39,121 bases of DNA from Coprococcus sp. (GCA_016297325.1 JAEDGW010000009.1:1-39121); one strand, 5' to 3'. Shown: positions 23,889 to 32,956, counted from the first letter of the stretch. The notes: generated by a model not told the origin, from the letters alone. Translations and numbers: made by a program.

Positions 23889-25637
23889 TTATTGTTCTTC
23901 CTTTATACCCACTATATTCGGTTCTGCGACCATGGAATAGTTAGTGTGGTATATGACAAATCCCGGCTTGGCTCCAGCCGGCTTTTTTATATTCTTTCTC
24001 TCTGTGTAATCAATCTCAACCTTAGGCGCGGTTCTTCCCGATGAATAATATGCCGCAAGTCTTGCAGCCTCTTCATATGTTGAATCCGGAAGCTCCCCTG
24101 CTCCCTCAAGTCTCACTATCACATGGGATCCAGGCATCTTCTTTGCATGGAACCACATATCCCCGCCATTTGCCAGCTTGAATGTGAGCTCATCATTCTG
24201 TATGTTGTTCTTGCCGACATACATATGGAATCCATCCTTTGACACATAATGGAGCGGCTTTGTCTTCGGCTTTTTGCGGTCGCCCTTGCGCCCATATCTT
24301 CCCTTGTTGATGTAACCACAAGACACCAGCTCGTCCTTCACCTGTGACAGTGAGCTCTCATCTATGGCCATATCAAGAAATGTCTGTACCGACTGAAGAT
24401 GATCCAGCTCACTCTTAGTCGTAGCCGTAAGCTCCGTGAGTGCCTCATATGTTCTCTTGAGCTTGTTATATTTTGCAAAATACCTCTTTGAGTTGTCCAT
24501 GACCGAAATTGTCTTGTCAAGAGGTATCTTTATCATCTCGTTCGTGTAATAATTGAGTGCCTCAAAGCTGTCCGCACCCTGCTCTATATTGTATCCATAT
24601 GTATTTATCAGTTCTCCATACACACGGTATTTGTCTCTCGATTCTGTGTCCTTGAGCTGTTTTAGCTGAAGGTCGTATTTTTTTGCCGTTCTCTCTATTG
24701 CATTTGAAACTATCTTTCTGAGATCAGCGGACTTCTGACGCATCCTTGTCACTGCACTTTTTCTGTAGAAATACTCGTCAAGAACCTGGGATATACTGTC
24801 TCTCGTCTCGACCGTCTTGTCGTTATACATAGTGAGATCCATCGATGAGAATTCCACAGGAGTATATCCGTCCATGATGATCTGCGGAGTGTAACGTCCC
24901 TCTCTGATGTCATCCACAGCCTTTGCGAACTCCCCGCAAAGTCTCTTCACATCATCATCTGTCAGGCTGTCTGTCGGCATGTTGCCATCTATGCCTGCTC
25001 TGTAACACAGTTCAGCCGCAGCCACAGGTGAAAATCCTGTGATATTCTGATATATCGCCTTGATCGCATTCGACGGTGTGTTTCTGATCCTCGATGCAAG
25101 ATCTTCTTCTGATATCTCAAGCGGTGATATCTTGCCACCTGCCGGTGGAAATTCATACTTTCTCCCAGGCAGAACCTCCCTGACTGAGCTGACCATGTGC
25201 GATATGTGCTTGATGCTGTCAATGATCATGTCATCCTCTGTGGCAAATATTATATTGCTGTGTTTTCCCATGATCTCTATTATGAGTTTCTTTCTTCTCA
25301 GATCTCCAAGCTCATCGAGATGTTCTATGACTATCACGACTATTCTCTCAAATCCCGGCTGATACACATCAACTATCCTGCCATTGCTGATATGTTTTCT
25401 GAGCAGCATACAGAAGTTCGGCGCCGTCATAGGATTCTCCTTTGAGGACTGCTGCATATATATAAGCGGAAGACTTGCATCAGCAGACATGAGCAGTCTG
25501 TAATTCTCCCTATTGTTCTTTATCACCAGATTCAGTTCATCCTTCTCCGGCTGATATATCTTATATATTCTGCCCTCTATGAGGTTCTTCTTCATATCTC
25601 TGACCACATTGGATATCACTATTCCGTCAAATGCCAT
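23889..25637 (-). CDS. rqcH: RqcH (NFACT-family) ribosome-associated quality-control factor
   Basis: This 582-residue protein is the bacterial Rqc2/NEMF homologue. It binds stalled 50S-peptidyl-tRNA and directs C-terminal alanine tailing; older names are fibronectin-binding protein FbpA/YloA. The NFACT-N domain starts MAFDGIVISNVVRDM and has the PGFERIVVI and MGKHSNIIF blocks. A HhH-like segment and long helices (about 320-430) follow. The NFACT-R domain (about 455 onwards) has GFHMYVGKNNIQNDELTFKLA-like signature, DMWFHAKKMPGSHVIV and YTERKNIKKPAGAKPG. Start at ATG 25637 (AGGAG upstream); the longer frame to 25712 has no family match. Confidence 0.95.
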   Translation of the reverse strand: MAFDGIVISNVVRDMKKNLIEGRIYKIYQPEKDELNLVIKNNRENYRLLMSADASLPLIYMQQSSKENPMTAPNFCMLLRKHISNGRIVDVYQPGFERIVVIVIEHLDELGDLRRKKLIIEIMGKHSNIIFATEDDMIIDSIKHISHMVSSVREVLPGRKYEFPPAGGKISPLEISEEDLASRIRNTPSNAIKAIYQNITGFSPVAAAELCYRAGIDGNMPTDSLTDDDVKRLCGEFAKAVDDIREGRYTPQIIMDGYTPVEFSSMDLTMYNDKTVETRDSISQVLDEYFYRKSAVTRMRQKSADLRKIVSNAIERTAKKYDLQLKQLKDTESRDKYRVYGELINTYGYNIEQGADSFEALNYYTNEMIKIPLDKTISVMDNSKRYFAKYNKLKRTYEALTELTATTKSELDHLQSVQTFLDMAIDESSLSQVKDELVSCGYINKGRYGRKGDRKKPKTKPLHYVSKDGFHMYVGKNNIQNDELTFKLANGGDMWFHAKKMPGSHVIVRLEGAGELPDSTYEEAARLAAYYSSGRTAPKVEIDYTERKNIKKPAGAKPGFVIYHTNYSMVAEPNIVGIKEEQ

Positions 25638-25698
25638 ATCTGTCTCTCCTGTCTGTTTGCCCCACGTCATCTTAACCCGTCTGCAGCGGGTAGAACTT

Positions 25699-25727
25699 AT
25701 GCTATATACCAAGCTCCAACCTGTAAA
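25699..25727 (-). promoter_or_regulatory. Candidate rqcH promoter
   Basis: On the minus strand, TTTACA (25727-25722), 17 bases and TAGCAT (25704-25699) lie about 60 bases before the rqcH start. The match is moderate (nine of twelve). Confidence 0.35.
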
Positions 25728-25783
25728 TAGATGCCTTACGGTATTTGTTGCCTATAACACAACGTGAGCCTGACGCACTCCTT

Positions 25784-25816
25784 AAAAAAGGCAGAAAATG
25801 CAAATCATTCTCTGCC
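25784..25816 (-). terminator. Intrinsic terminator of glgA
   Basis: On the minus strand, GGCAGAGAATG (25816-25806) pairs with CATTTTCTGCC (25800-25790) around a five-base loop, with one G-U pair. Six Us follow (25789-25784). It lies 26 bases beyond the glgA stop. Confidence 0.85.
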
Positions 25817-25841
25817 TCTTCTATATACTTCACTGTCGATC

Positions 25842-27278
25842 TTATAATGAATTATAGAGATCCTTATATATGTTCGCTGAATTGTTCCATGAGTAATCTT
25901 TTCTCATGCCGTGCTCCTGGATGAAATACCAGGCTTCCTTGTTGTTGTAGTAAACTTCCTTCGCATAGTTGATAGCATTCAGAAGTTCAAATGCATCATA
26001 GTTTGCAAATGAGAATCCTGTTCCGCTTCCGTCAAACTGGTTGTAAGGCTCAACTGTATCAGCCAGACCACCTGTCTCTCTGACAATAGGAACTGTACCA
26101 TATCTGAGAGCCATGAGCTGTGTAAGTCCGCAAGGCTCAAATCTTGATGGCACAAGCATCACATCACATCCAGCGTACATCTTGTGTGATCTCTCATCTG
26201 AGTAATAGATGTTCGCTGAAACCTTTGCAGGATGGATGCCCTGATAATATCTGAACATGTTCTCATATCTGCTGTCACCTGTTCCAAGAACTATGAACTG
26301 TACTCCATCACAGCATATATCGTTCATGATCCTGTCAACAAGATCAAGACCCTTCTGATCTGTCAGTCTGGATATGATTCCTATCACAAACTGATTCTCA
26401 TCCTGAGGAAGTCCACATTCCTTCTGAAGCTCTACCTTGTTGATCTTCTTCAGATTCCAGAAATTATCAACGCTGTAGTTCTTGTATATCTGAGGATCAG
26501 TAGCCGGATTCCATACTTCGTAATCTATGCCGTTCACGATTCCCCACAGAGACTGCCATCTTGCACTTAAAAGTCCGTCCAGTCCCTCTCCGTAATATGG
26601 AGTCTGGATCTCCTTCGCATATGTGTTGCTGACAGTTGTTATCTTGTCTGCATATACGAGACCACCCTTGAGCATGGCTGCGTCCTTCTGGATCTCCAGC
26701 TTATCAGGTGTAAATACGTAATCAGGAAGTCCTGAATACTCCTGTAAAGTCTTTATATCCCACTTGCCCTGGAACTGAAGGTTATGAATGGTCATAACTG
26801 ACTTCATGCTGGTATAAAACAGATCTCCCGCAAAGAGCGTCTTGAGATATACCGGAACAAGTCCTGCCTGCCAGTCGTGGCAGTGAAGGATATCAGGCTG
26901 GAATCCTATAGATGGAAGGATCGAAAGTGCTGCCTTTGAGAAATAGCAGAACTTCTCGATATCCCACTTGATATCGCCGTAAGGAGTGAATCCGTTGAAA
27001 TAATACTCGTTGTCAATGAAATACACCTTGACACCCTCGTACTCCAGATACATAACTCCAACATAGTCGTTCTTGTAGCCTATATCCATATAGAAATGTG
27101 TGAGATACTGCATCTTCTCCCTGTACTTGTTCGGAATACAGAGATAGTTAGGCATGATAACTCTCACGTCATACTCATTCTTATCAAATATCTTTGGCAG
27201 AGTTCCCACTACATCCGCAAGTCCACCGGTCTTGATAAAAGGAACACACTCCGAAGCTATATAAGCAACCTTCTTCAT
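25842..27278 (-). CDS. glgA: Glycogen synthase (ADP-glucose type, GT5)
   Basis: This 478-residue glycosyltransferase elongates alpha-1,4-glucan from ADP-glucose. The N-terminal KTGGL motif (Lys16 onwards) binds the nucleotide sugar. PDILHCHDWQAGLVP, TIHNLQFQG, GIVNGIDYEVWNP, ISRLTDQKGLDL and the C-terminal retaining-enzyme block PSRFEPCGLTQLMALRYGTVPIVRETGGL are all present. The length is standard for GlgA. It is transcribed alone from a predicted promoter at 27412-27440 and ends in its own terminator. No other glycogen gene is near, so the rest of the pathway must be elsewhere. Confidence 0.96.
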   Translation of the reverse strand: MKKVAYIASECVPFIKTGGLADVVGTLPKIFDKNEYDVRVIMPNYLCIPNKYREKMQYLTHFYMDIGYKNDYVGVMYLEYEGVKVYFIDNEYYFNGFTPYGDIKWDIEKFCYFSKAALSILPSIGFQPDILHCHDWQAGLVPVYLKTLFAGDLFYTSMKSVMTIHNLQFQGKWDIKTLQEYSGLPDYVFTPDKLEIQKDAAMLKGGLVYADKITTVSNTYAKEIQTPYYGEGLDGLLSARWQSLWGIVNGIDYEVWNPATDPQIYKNYSVDNFWNLKKINKVELQKECGLPQDENQFVIGIISRLTDQKGLDLVDRIMNDICCDGVQFIVLGTGDSRYENMFRYYQGIHPAKVSANIYYSDERSHKMYAGCDVMLVPSRFEPCGLTQLMALRYGTVPIVRETGGLADTVEPYNQFDGSGTGFSFANYDAFELLNAINYAKEVYYNNKEAWYFIQEHGMRKDYSWNNSANIYKDLYNSL

Positions 27279-27411
27279 CTAAAAACCCTCCATAACATCT
27301 ATACTTTTCGTCTGCAAATGCAACACCCACATCACCCATAATAATTACATGTCATCGCATCAGACCGACACGCGCAGACAGTCTCCATCTGTTCACGCAA
27401 AATCTGGATTT

Positions 27412-27440
27412 ATTATACCACATGGCCTGCTATAATTCAA
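27412..27440 (-). promoter_or_regulatory. glgA promoter
   Basis: On the minus strand, TTGAAT (27440-27435), 17 bases and a perfect TATAAT (27417-27412) would give a leader of about 125 bases before glgA. The leader shows no riboswitch that I recognise. Confidence 0.55.
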
Positions 27441-27445
27441 TAAAG

Positions 27446-27474
27446 TTGACAATTGACCCATCCAAATTTATTAT
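27446..27474 (+). promoter_or_regulatory. Promoter of the DUF1292 gene
   Basis: A perfect TTGACA (27446-27451), 17 bases and TATTAT (27469-27474) lie about 45 bases before the ATG. It is divergent to, and only six bases from, the predicted glgA -35, so the two promoters lie back to back. Confidence 0.65.
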
Positions 27475-27520
27475 GTAATAAGCTAGGCTACATTTTACTA
27501 TTAATGCAAGGAGATATGAC

Positions 27521-27823
27521 ATGGCAGACAAGAAAAATCCACAGGATGATCAGATGGACATTGAGATGATAGACATAACTTATGAAGACGGCAGTACATG
27601 CAGTTGTGAGGTTATCGCCAGATTTGAAGTAGAGGGCATCACATATGCTGCTCTTCTCCCGGCTGACGATGAGGATTCTGATATTCTCGTATACAGATAC
27701 ACCGAACACGGCGATGATGTCGACCTCGACGAGATCACCGACGAGGACGAGTTCAACGAAGTTGCTGATGCCCTCGATGAGATACTCGACGATCTGGAAT
27801 TCAACTCAGAAGATACAGAGTAA
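27521..27823 (+). CDS. DUF1292-family acidic protein
   Basis: This 100-residue very acidic protein matches the DUF1292 (YrzB-like) family. The pattern is a short N-terminal tail, then ITYEDGSTCSCEVIARFEVEGITYAALLPAD, an EDSDILVYRYTE strand, and an acidic C-terminal helix (EFNEVADALDEILDDL). The function is unknown; it has no membrane segment. It is the only plus-strand gene outside agrCA, transcribed alone from a good promoter with AGGAG before the ATG. Acidic residues make up about a third of the sequence. Confidence 0.9.
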   Translation: MADKKNPQDDQMDIEMIDITYEDGSTCSCEVIARFEVEGITYAALLPADDEDSDILVYRYTEHGDDVDLDEITDEDEFNEVADALDEILDDLEFNSEDTE

Positions 27824-27854
27824 TCAAAAAGCCACAAAAAGAAACTATATAAAC

Positions 27855-27940
27855 CCACATAATATTTCTCATGTTTGGTACATTCTCATTCATTAGGACA
27901 TTTCTTTTGGGATGCCTCCTGAGAATTATTATGTGGTTTT
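27855..27940 (+). terminator. Long-loop inverted repeat with T-tract after the DUF1292 gene
   Basis: A 17-base arm (27855-27871) pairs with 27920-27936 at 16 of 17 positions. The arms enclose 48 bases, and TTTTTCTG follows on the plus strand. It can work as a terminator for the DUF1292 gene and separate it from the convergent helicase gene. The long loop is unusual for a terminator; a small inverted-repeat element is an alternative. Confidence 0.5.
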
Positions 27941-28023
27941 TCTGTTTATATATATATCTTACATCTATGCCGTATGTGCATTTTAGCTATTTTGTCACAA
28001 CAAACCTTGCAGCTATTTTATAT

Positions 28024-30021
28024 TCACACATTCTCTATAAGATCATTCCCTATGGTGTACTCAAGGCTCAAAGTCTTAGTCTCACCGGTCTTTTCAAAGT
28101 GCACACACAGCTTCTTTGAATCAGCGTAGGTTATCGTTCCCCTTCCATACCGTTTGTGCACTATTGTATTGCCTGCTTTTATAAGGTTCCTGTCAACCAG
28201 CATCTCCCTGACAAATCTCGAGGCACTGCTGCCTCTGCCATATACTTTCTGCGGAACATATACATACAGTCCATATTTGGCTCTGGTAACTGCCACATAG
28301 AAAAGGCGTCTCTCCTCCTCGACTCCACCATCATCCAATGATTTCTTGTGCGGAGTTATCCCCTCCACCGCATTCATTATGAACACATACGAGTATTCCA
28401 GGCCTTTTGCACCGTGCATGGTCGCAAATGTGACTGCGTCGGCAGCCGCACTTCCATGTTTATTCTGCTCGGCCAGCTCCTTTGTGTAGTCTTCTATATA
28501 CTCAAACCATCCATCAAAGCTCAGAAAGTCCCTTGCACTTTCCTGTATCTCTTCAAGAATGTCCATATAGTCGTCAACGCTTATGCCTCTGTACTCGGCA
28601 TACTCACGCACATATGCATCAAGCCCCACAGCCTTCCTGATATAATTCACAGCAGCATATGGCGCAAGCCCTCCTATCCTGTCCAGATCATTTTCCAGCA
28701 CATTTATATTGTTCACTATGCGGTATTTGTCCTTGTAATACTGCCTGAGCGCCTCAAAATCAACCACAGATGAATCGAGCGCATCCCTGCTGATATATCT
28801 GTTCGGCTTGTTGATGATCTGCAGCACAGTTCTTCTGTCCCTTGCCCCTCTTGCAAGCTTTATATAGTCAAATATGTTCTGGGCAAGAAAATGTGTAAAT
28901 ATATTCGGGATGCTGTCTTTCATGGAAAAAGGTATCCCCCTCTCCATGAATTTGGATGTCAGTGCTCTGGGTTCAGTATTGGTCCTGAATATCACCGCCA
29001 TGTCAGAAAATGGGATCCCATTCCTGTTCAGCTCCTCTATGCGGTCTATGATCCTCTTGTTCTGTTCCGTCATATTCTCAACCTTGATTATATGAACCCT
29101 GTCGCTCTTCCCCGGTTCAAATGCAGACTTCAGATCCTTATCGTATCTGTCACTGTTATTGCCTATGATGCGCTTTGAGCACTCCACTATGTCGTAGCTG
29201 CATCTGTAATTTACATTGAGATATTCTATGACCGTGCCCGGAAAATCCTCCGGGAACTTTTTCATGATCGACGGCGCCGCTCCTCTGAATCCGTATACAG
29301 ACTGATCATCATCCCCGACCACGAACACATTCTTTTCATCTCCGGCAAGAAGCTTTACTATCTCATACTGTATCATGTTGATATCCTGAAATTCATCTAT
29401 CAGGATATATCTGAATTTTCGTCTCCACATTCCGCATATATCCGGGCGTTCCGACAGGAGTTCATAGGTGAACACCAGCATGTCATCGAAATCTATCTTG
29501 CCATGTCTTCTCAGAAAATCCTCATATTCCTGATACACGACCCTGAAATCATCCGGCTTCATCGTCTTGCTGTCATATGTGCGGACATCTGTCCTGTCAC
29601 TTTTGACGCAGCCGATCTCACCCACAACATTCCTTGCAAAATCCTCCTGGCTGTCATATCTGAAACCATGTCTGTCTATACTATCCCTTATGGCTCCATA
29701 TTTCTCCGCATCAGTCACGATATCCGATCCCGTATAGTTATAGGCATTCCTCAGTATCCAGAAAAAAACTGAGTGGAATGTGCCAAATGTGACACCCCTC
29801 ACCTCCGGGCACAGTTTCTGGAATCTACCCTTCATCTCATTTGCAGCGGCCTTGGTAAACGTTATGACCAGTATGTTGTCGGGGCTTATCCCATGACTTT
29901 CTATCATATATTCTATTCTGTGGGTAAGAACAGTCGTCTTGCCCGATCCAGGCCCTGCAAGCAGGAGCATCGGTCCATCTCCATGTCTTACAGCCCGCAT
30001 TTGTGAATCATTAAATTCCAT
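28024..30021 (-). CDS. UvrD/PcrA-family ATP-dependent DNA helicase
   Basis: This 665-residue superfamily-1A helicase has all core motifs: MEFNDSQMRAV (Q-motif), Walker A AGPGSGKTTVL, TFTKAAANEM, FGTFHSVF, Walker B LIDEFQDIN, VGDDDQSVYGFRGA, LNVNYRCS, FATMHGAKGLEYSYVFI and RRLFYVAVTRAK. The C-terminus contains a PcrA-like tail (GNTIVHKRYGRGTI). It is shorter than typical PcrA (about 720-770 residues). The start is set at ATG 30021 (GGAGGAG upstream), not the open frame to 30087. It could be the cell's PcrA or a second UvrD-like repair helicase; the sequence alone does not decide, so no symbol is given. Confidence 0.93.
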   Translation of the reverse strand: MEFNDSQMRAVRHGDGPMLLLAGPGSGKTTVLTHRIEYMIESHGISPDNILVITFTKAAANEMKGRFQKLCPEVRGVTFGTFHSVFFWILRNAYNYTGSDIVTDAEKYGAIRDSIDRHGFRYDSQEDFARNVVGEIGCVKSDRTDVRTYDSKTMKPDDFRVVYQEYEDFLRRHGKIDFDDMLVFTYELLSERPDICGMWRRKFRYILIDEFQDINMIQYEIVKLLAGDEKNVFVVGDDDQSVYGFRGAAPSIMKKFPEDFPGTVIEYLNVNYRCSYDIVECSKRIIGNNSDRYDKDLKSAFEPGKSDRVHIIKVENMTEQNKRIIDRIEELNRNGIPFSDMAVIFRTNTEPRALTSKFMERGIPFSMKDSIPNIFTHFLAQNIFDYIKLARGARDRRTVLQIINKPNRYISRDALDSSVVDFEALRQYYKDKYRIVNNINVLENDLDRIGGLAPYAAVNYIRKAVGLDAYVREYAEYRGISVDDYMDILEEIQESARDFLSFDGWFEYIEDYTKELAEQNKHGSAAADAVTFATMHGAKGLEYSYVFIMNAVEGITPHKKSLDDGGVEEERRLFYVAVTRAKYGLYVYVPQKVYGRGSSASRFVREMLVDRNLIKAGNTIVHKRYGRGTITYADSKKLCVHFEKTGETKTLSLEYTIGNDLIENV

Positions 30022-30090
30022 TATGTCTCCTCCTGACATGAAAATGTTGATCATTTCATGCCACATTCCAGCAGTATCAGTCCACATAAA

Positions 30091-30125
30091 AGGCGGCTAA
30101 AGAATGTAACTCTTTAGCCGCCTTT
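30091..30125 (-). terminator. Intrinsic terminator between the SEC-C gene and the helicase gene
   Basis: AAGGCGGCTAAAGA (30091-30104) pairs perfectly with 30112-30125 around a seven-base loop. On the minus strand the stem ends in a UUUU run. It lies about 70 bases beyond the SEC-C gene stop and upstream of the helicase gene, so these are separate units. Confidence 0.8.
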
Positions 30126-30196
30126 TACTTATTGAGATTATAGTGTCTGATATTTGATAACCAGACCTTCTGTTATACGATAATTATCTCACAGGA

Positions 30197-30700
30197 TTAC
30201 TTACCACAGCACTTCTTGTACTTAAGTCCGCTTCCACATGGACATGGATCGTTTCTTCCTACCTTAGGTGCCTTGATAACTGTTCTTGAAGACTTCTGTA
30301 TCTTGTAAAGCTCATCTCTCTTTGCCTTAGGGAAGATAGCCTCCCACTGTGGAAGTGTATAGAGCCACTCAGCATTGCACTCAACCATGTTCATATACAG
30401 CTTCTCATAGTCTATAGCAAGCTTAACCTCTGAATCCTCTGTTACCTCATCCAGATTGTTGGATGTCATAAGGCTGTCATCTATTCCATCGAGGAAACCA
30501 ATCATGTACTGTATAGTAAGGCCATACTTCTCAGCCAGCTCCTTTACTGTGCCATGCTCAGGATCCGCAGTTGGGTTTGAAAGAAGCTTCTCATACACAC
30601 CCTTCTCTGCCTGAAAATAATTAAACCAGAAATCCTTTCCTTCCGGAGTTCTGTCATCAAATCCGTATGCGTAATCACGCCACTCTTTTAATAAACTCAT
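30197..30700 (-). CDS. SEC-C zinc-motif protein
   Basis: This 167-residue soluble protein ends with a SEC-C zinc-binding motif: VGRNDPCPCGSGLKYKKCCGK with the CxC...CC pattern found at the C-terminus of SecA and in many small proteins. The N-terminal 140 residues are helical and contain YGLTIQYMIGFLDGIDDSL and LYTLPQWEAIFP. The SEC-C motif in SecA binds SecB or the ribosome; here the role is unknown. It has its own terminator downstream. ATG with AGAGGTAG upstream. Confidence 0.9.
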   Translation of the reverse strand: MSLLKEWRDYAYGFDDRTPEGKDFWFNYFQAEKGVYEKLLSNPTADPEHGTVKELAEKYGLTIQYMIGFLDGIDDSLMTSNNLDEVTEDSEVKLAIDYEKLYMNMVECNAEWLYTLPQWEAIFPKAKRDELYKIQKSSRTVIKAPKVGRNDPCPCGSGLKYKKCCGK

Positions 30701-30780
30701 CTCATCTACCTCTTAAGTATTTTTTAAACTTTAAAGAGTATATCAAATTATGTAATTTTTTTCAACATATTTGTTCTGTT

Positions 30781-30996
30781 CTACTTGTCATCGCCTGAAC
30801 GCATGTCCTCACCCTTGCGCCTGAGCACTCTGGCTATCAGCCATACTCCCCAGCACAGAACAGGAACCACCACATCAAGGAATATCATGGCCATCACGTG
30901 TTCGCTTCCCATTATTCCCATTATAAATGTCGCAACGTACATTCCAACCAGAATAACCACCAGTGCTATCGCACCAACTCTTTTTAATATATCCAT
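30781..30996 (-). CDS. Small two-helix membrane protein
   Basis: This 71-residue protein has two hydrophobic segments (about residues 8-27 and 36-57) joined by a short loop (GSEHVMA). A basic cytoplasmic end (RVLRRKGEDMR) follows. No family was recognised. It lies 148 bases behind rarA on the same strand. The ribosome site is poor (GAGAG, GGAAG close to ATG), so the start is less certain. The high-coding-quality frame and sharp hydrophobic pattern support a real gene. Confidence 0.6.
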   Translation of the reverse strand: MDILKRVGAIALVVILVGMYVATFIMGIMGSEHVMAMIFLDVVVPVLCWGVWLIARVLRRKGEDMRSGDDK

Positions 30997-31023
30997 CTTC
31001 CGCTCTCTTCTACAGTAACCTTT

Positions 31024-31083
31024 TTAATCTCTTTCCTGCCTGATCATTTTTCTGACCATCTCCTTGATCATTTTCTTGATCAT
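31024..31083 (-). other. Tandem 12-bp repeats that could encode a 19-residue amphipathic peptide
   Basis: Read on the minus strand, four 12-base units (ATGATCAAGAAA and variants) follow each other and give the reading frame MIKKMIKEMVRKMIRQERD, then a stop. AGGA lies a few bases before the ATG, which is closer than ideal. The frame is open further upstream without an ATG (as far as a TAG within the rarA end). It may be a tiny gene, a fragment of a former gene, or only a repeat in the rarA-to-membrane-protein gap. Confidence 0.3.
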
Positions 31084-31144
31084 TTTTCCTATAAACTTCT
31101 TAAATCTGCTTTCTTCATGCAGTAATTCTCTTTTCTCTAACTCG

Positions 31145-32461
31145 TCAGTCTATATTCTTGATCTTTCTGAAGTATTCCTGGATATTCTTCTCATAGCCAT
31201 TGTCAGATGGCTCATAGAATACTCTTCCCGCTAAGTTATCCGGCAGATACTGCTGATCCACATAATGGTTCGGATAATCATGCGCATATTTGTATCCCGT
31301 ATGTCCAAGTTTTGCAGCGCCCCCATAGTGGGCATCTCTCAGATACACCGGAACCGGTCCTGTATCTTCATGCTTTACCGCATCCACGGCAGCAAATATG
31401 GCATTCACCGCTGAGTTGCTCTTAGGTGCACATGCGACATATGTAGCCGCCTGTGACAGTATGATCTGTGCCTCTGGCATACCGATCCGCTCCACCGCCT
31501 GTGCACATGCAGTGGCCACAACTATAGCATTCGGATCTGCATTTCCCACATCCTCGCTTGCACATATCATGATCCTTCTGGCAATGAACTTTATGTCCTC
31601 ACCACCGTACAGCATCTTTGCCAGATAAAATACTGCGGCATCCGGGTCAGAGCCTCTCATACTCTTGATAAATGCCGATATGATGTCGTAGTGGTTGTCC
31701 CCATCCTTGTCGTATCGTATCGCTCTCTTCTGTATGCACTCCTCAGCGACCGCAAGTGTTATATGTATCTTGCCATCGTCACTGCGCTCTGTTGAAAGCA
31801 CGCCCAGCTCTATGGCGTTCAGCGCACTCCTCGCATCCCCGGCCGCCATATCAGCAAGAAAATCCTCGGCATCATCGTCTATGACCGCACCATACGCACC
31901 CATGCCCTCGTCAGAATACACCGCCTTGTGTATGAGCTGCTTTATGTTCTCCTTGGACAGCGGATGAAGCTGGAATATATGAGATCTTGATATCAAAGCC
32001 CCATTCACCTCAAAGTAGGGATTCTCTGTGGTCGCCCCTATCAGTATCACAGTACCATCCTCCACAAATGGCAGGAGGTAGTCCTGCTGGGATTTGTTGA
32101 ATCTATGTATCTCATCTATGAAAAGTATAGTGCGCTTGCCATACATGAGCTTCTTGTCCTTTGCCTCCTGTACCACGCTTTCCATATCTTTCTTGCCCGC
32201 TGTGGTCGCATTAAGCTGTCTGAATTCTGCCTTGGTTGTATTCGCTATGACCATGGCCAGAGTGGTCTTACCGGTTCCCGGAGGCCCATAAAATATAAGT
32301 GAACTTATCTTGTCCGCTTTTATCGCTCTGTACAAAAGCTTATCCTTGCCTATGATATGCTCCTGTCCCACGACATCCTCCAGTTTCACCGGACGCATCC
32401 TCTTCGCCAGAGGTGAATCATCATCAGCAAAATTGTCTCTCATATACTCAAACAAATCCAT
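31145..32461 (-). CDS. rarA: Replication-associated recombination protein A (RarA/MgsA AAA+ ATPase)
   Basis: This 438-residue AAA+ protein of the clamp-loader group acts at stalled replication forks. The N-terminal MDLFEYMRDN is followed by PLAKRMRPVKLEDVVGQEHI, Walker A FYGPPGTGKTTLA, sensor/Walker B LFIDEIHRFNKSQQD, ATTENPYFEVNGALISRS (arginine finger), and AGDARSALNAIE. The C-terminal tetramerisation part includes SMRGSDPDAAVFYLA and DAHYGGAAKLGHTGYKYAHDYPNHYV. The start is set at ATG 32461, because the two-codon-longer frame begins with TTG and lies within the ribosome-site region. Confidence 0.96.
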   Translation of the reverse strand: MDLFEYMRDNFADDDSPLAKRMRPVKLEDVVGQEHIIGKDKLLYRAIKADKISSLIFYGPPGTGKTTLAMVIANTTKAEFRQLNATTAGKKDMESVVQEAKDKKLMYGKRTILFIDEIHRFNKSQQDYLLPFVEDGTVILIGATTENPYFEVNGALISRSHIFQLHPLSKENIKQLIHKAVYSDEGMGAYGAVIDDDAEDFLADMAAGDARSALNAIELGVLSTERSDDGKIHITLAVAEECIQKRAIRYDKDGDNHYDIISAFIKSMRGSDPDAAVFYLAKMLYGGEDIKFIARRIMICASEDVGNADPNAIVVATACAQAVERIGMPEAQIILSQAATYVACAPKSNSAVNAIFAAVDAVKHEDTGPVPVYLRDAHYGGAAKLGHTGYKYAHDYPNHYVDQQYLPDNLAGRVFYEPSDNGYEKNIQEYFRKIKNID

Positions 32462-32505
32462 AACCAATTACCTGCCATATCCTGAATAATGTACCCTATA
32501 GACAC

Positions 32506-32541
32506 TTCGAAGCCCGACAGCACAAGGTAGCGGGCTTCGAA
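32506..32541. other. Perfect 11-bp hairpin between the receiver gene and rarA
   Basis: TTCGAAGCCCG (32506-32516) pairs perfectly with 32531-32541 around a 14-base loop. It lies 20 bases after the receiver-gene stop on the minus strand. No T-run follows on that strand, so an intrinsic terminator is not clear. It may be a weak terminator, an mRNA-processing hairpin or a DNA site. Confidence 0.45.
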
Positions 32542-32560
32542 AATATTACTATGTATCACT

Positions 32561-32956
32561 CTATTTGATGATATCCAGCTTCTTTAACATATCATTGAAC
32601 TTCATGATATCGATAGGCTTACAGATATAATCATCATAATCATCGCTTGCCAGATTGTTATCAAAGCTTGCCTCATCAAGTGCACTCGTCATGATGACCT
32701 TTGATCTCAGCATCCTTGATACGCCATGCTTTCTCTCAGCACTTCTTATGGATGCCAGAACCTTGTATCCGTCTATCTTTGGCATCATGATATCCAGACA
32801 GACAAGTTCAAACAATTCACCCTTTTCAAGAGCGTTCACAAACTCATCAACCGCTGCAATACCATCAGGTGTTATCACCACATCACCAAACTTACTCAGA
32901 TACTTTGACAAAAACTTTGCGTTTGCAACATCATCCTCAGCTATTAATATCTTCAT
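32561..32956 (-). CDS. Stand-alone response-regulator receiver protein
   Basis: This 131-residue protein consists only of a CheY-like receiver domain. The acidic pocket is Asp8-Asp9 (AEDDVAN), the phospho-acceptor is Asp55 in LVCLDIMMPKIDGY, with Thr90 (VIMTSA) and Lys113 (YICKPID). No output domain follows. Its ATG lies 18 bases behind the TetR-family gene with GGAGG before it, so the two are co-transcribed. The kinase partner is not in the window. A stand-alone receiver may act by protein contact, in a phosphorelay or in chemotaxis-like control. Confidence 0.93.
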   Translation of the reverse strand: MKILIAEDDVANAKFLSKYLSKFGDVVITPDGIAAVDEFVNALEKGELFELVCLDIMMPKIDGYKVLASIRSAERKHGVSRMLRSKVIMTSALDEASFDNNLASDDYDDYICKPIDIMKFNDMLKKLDIIK

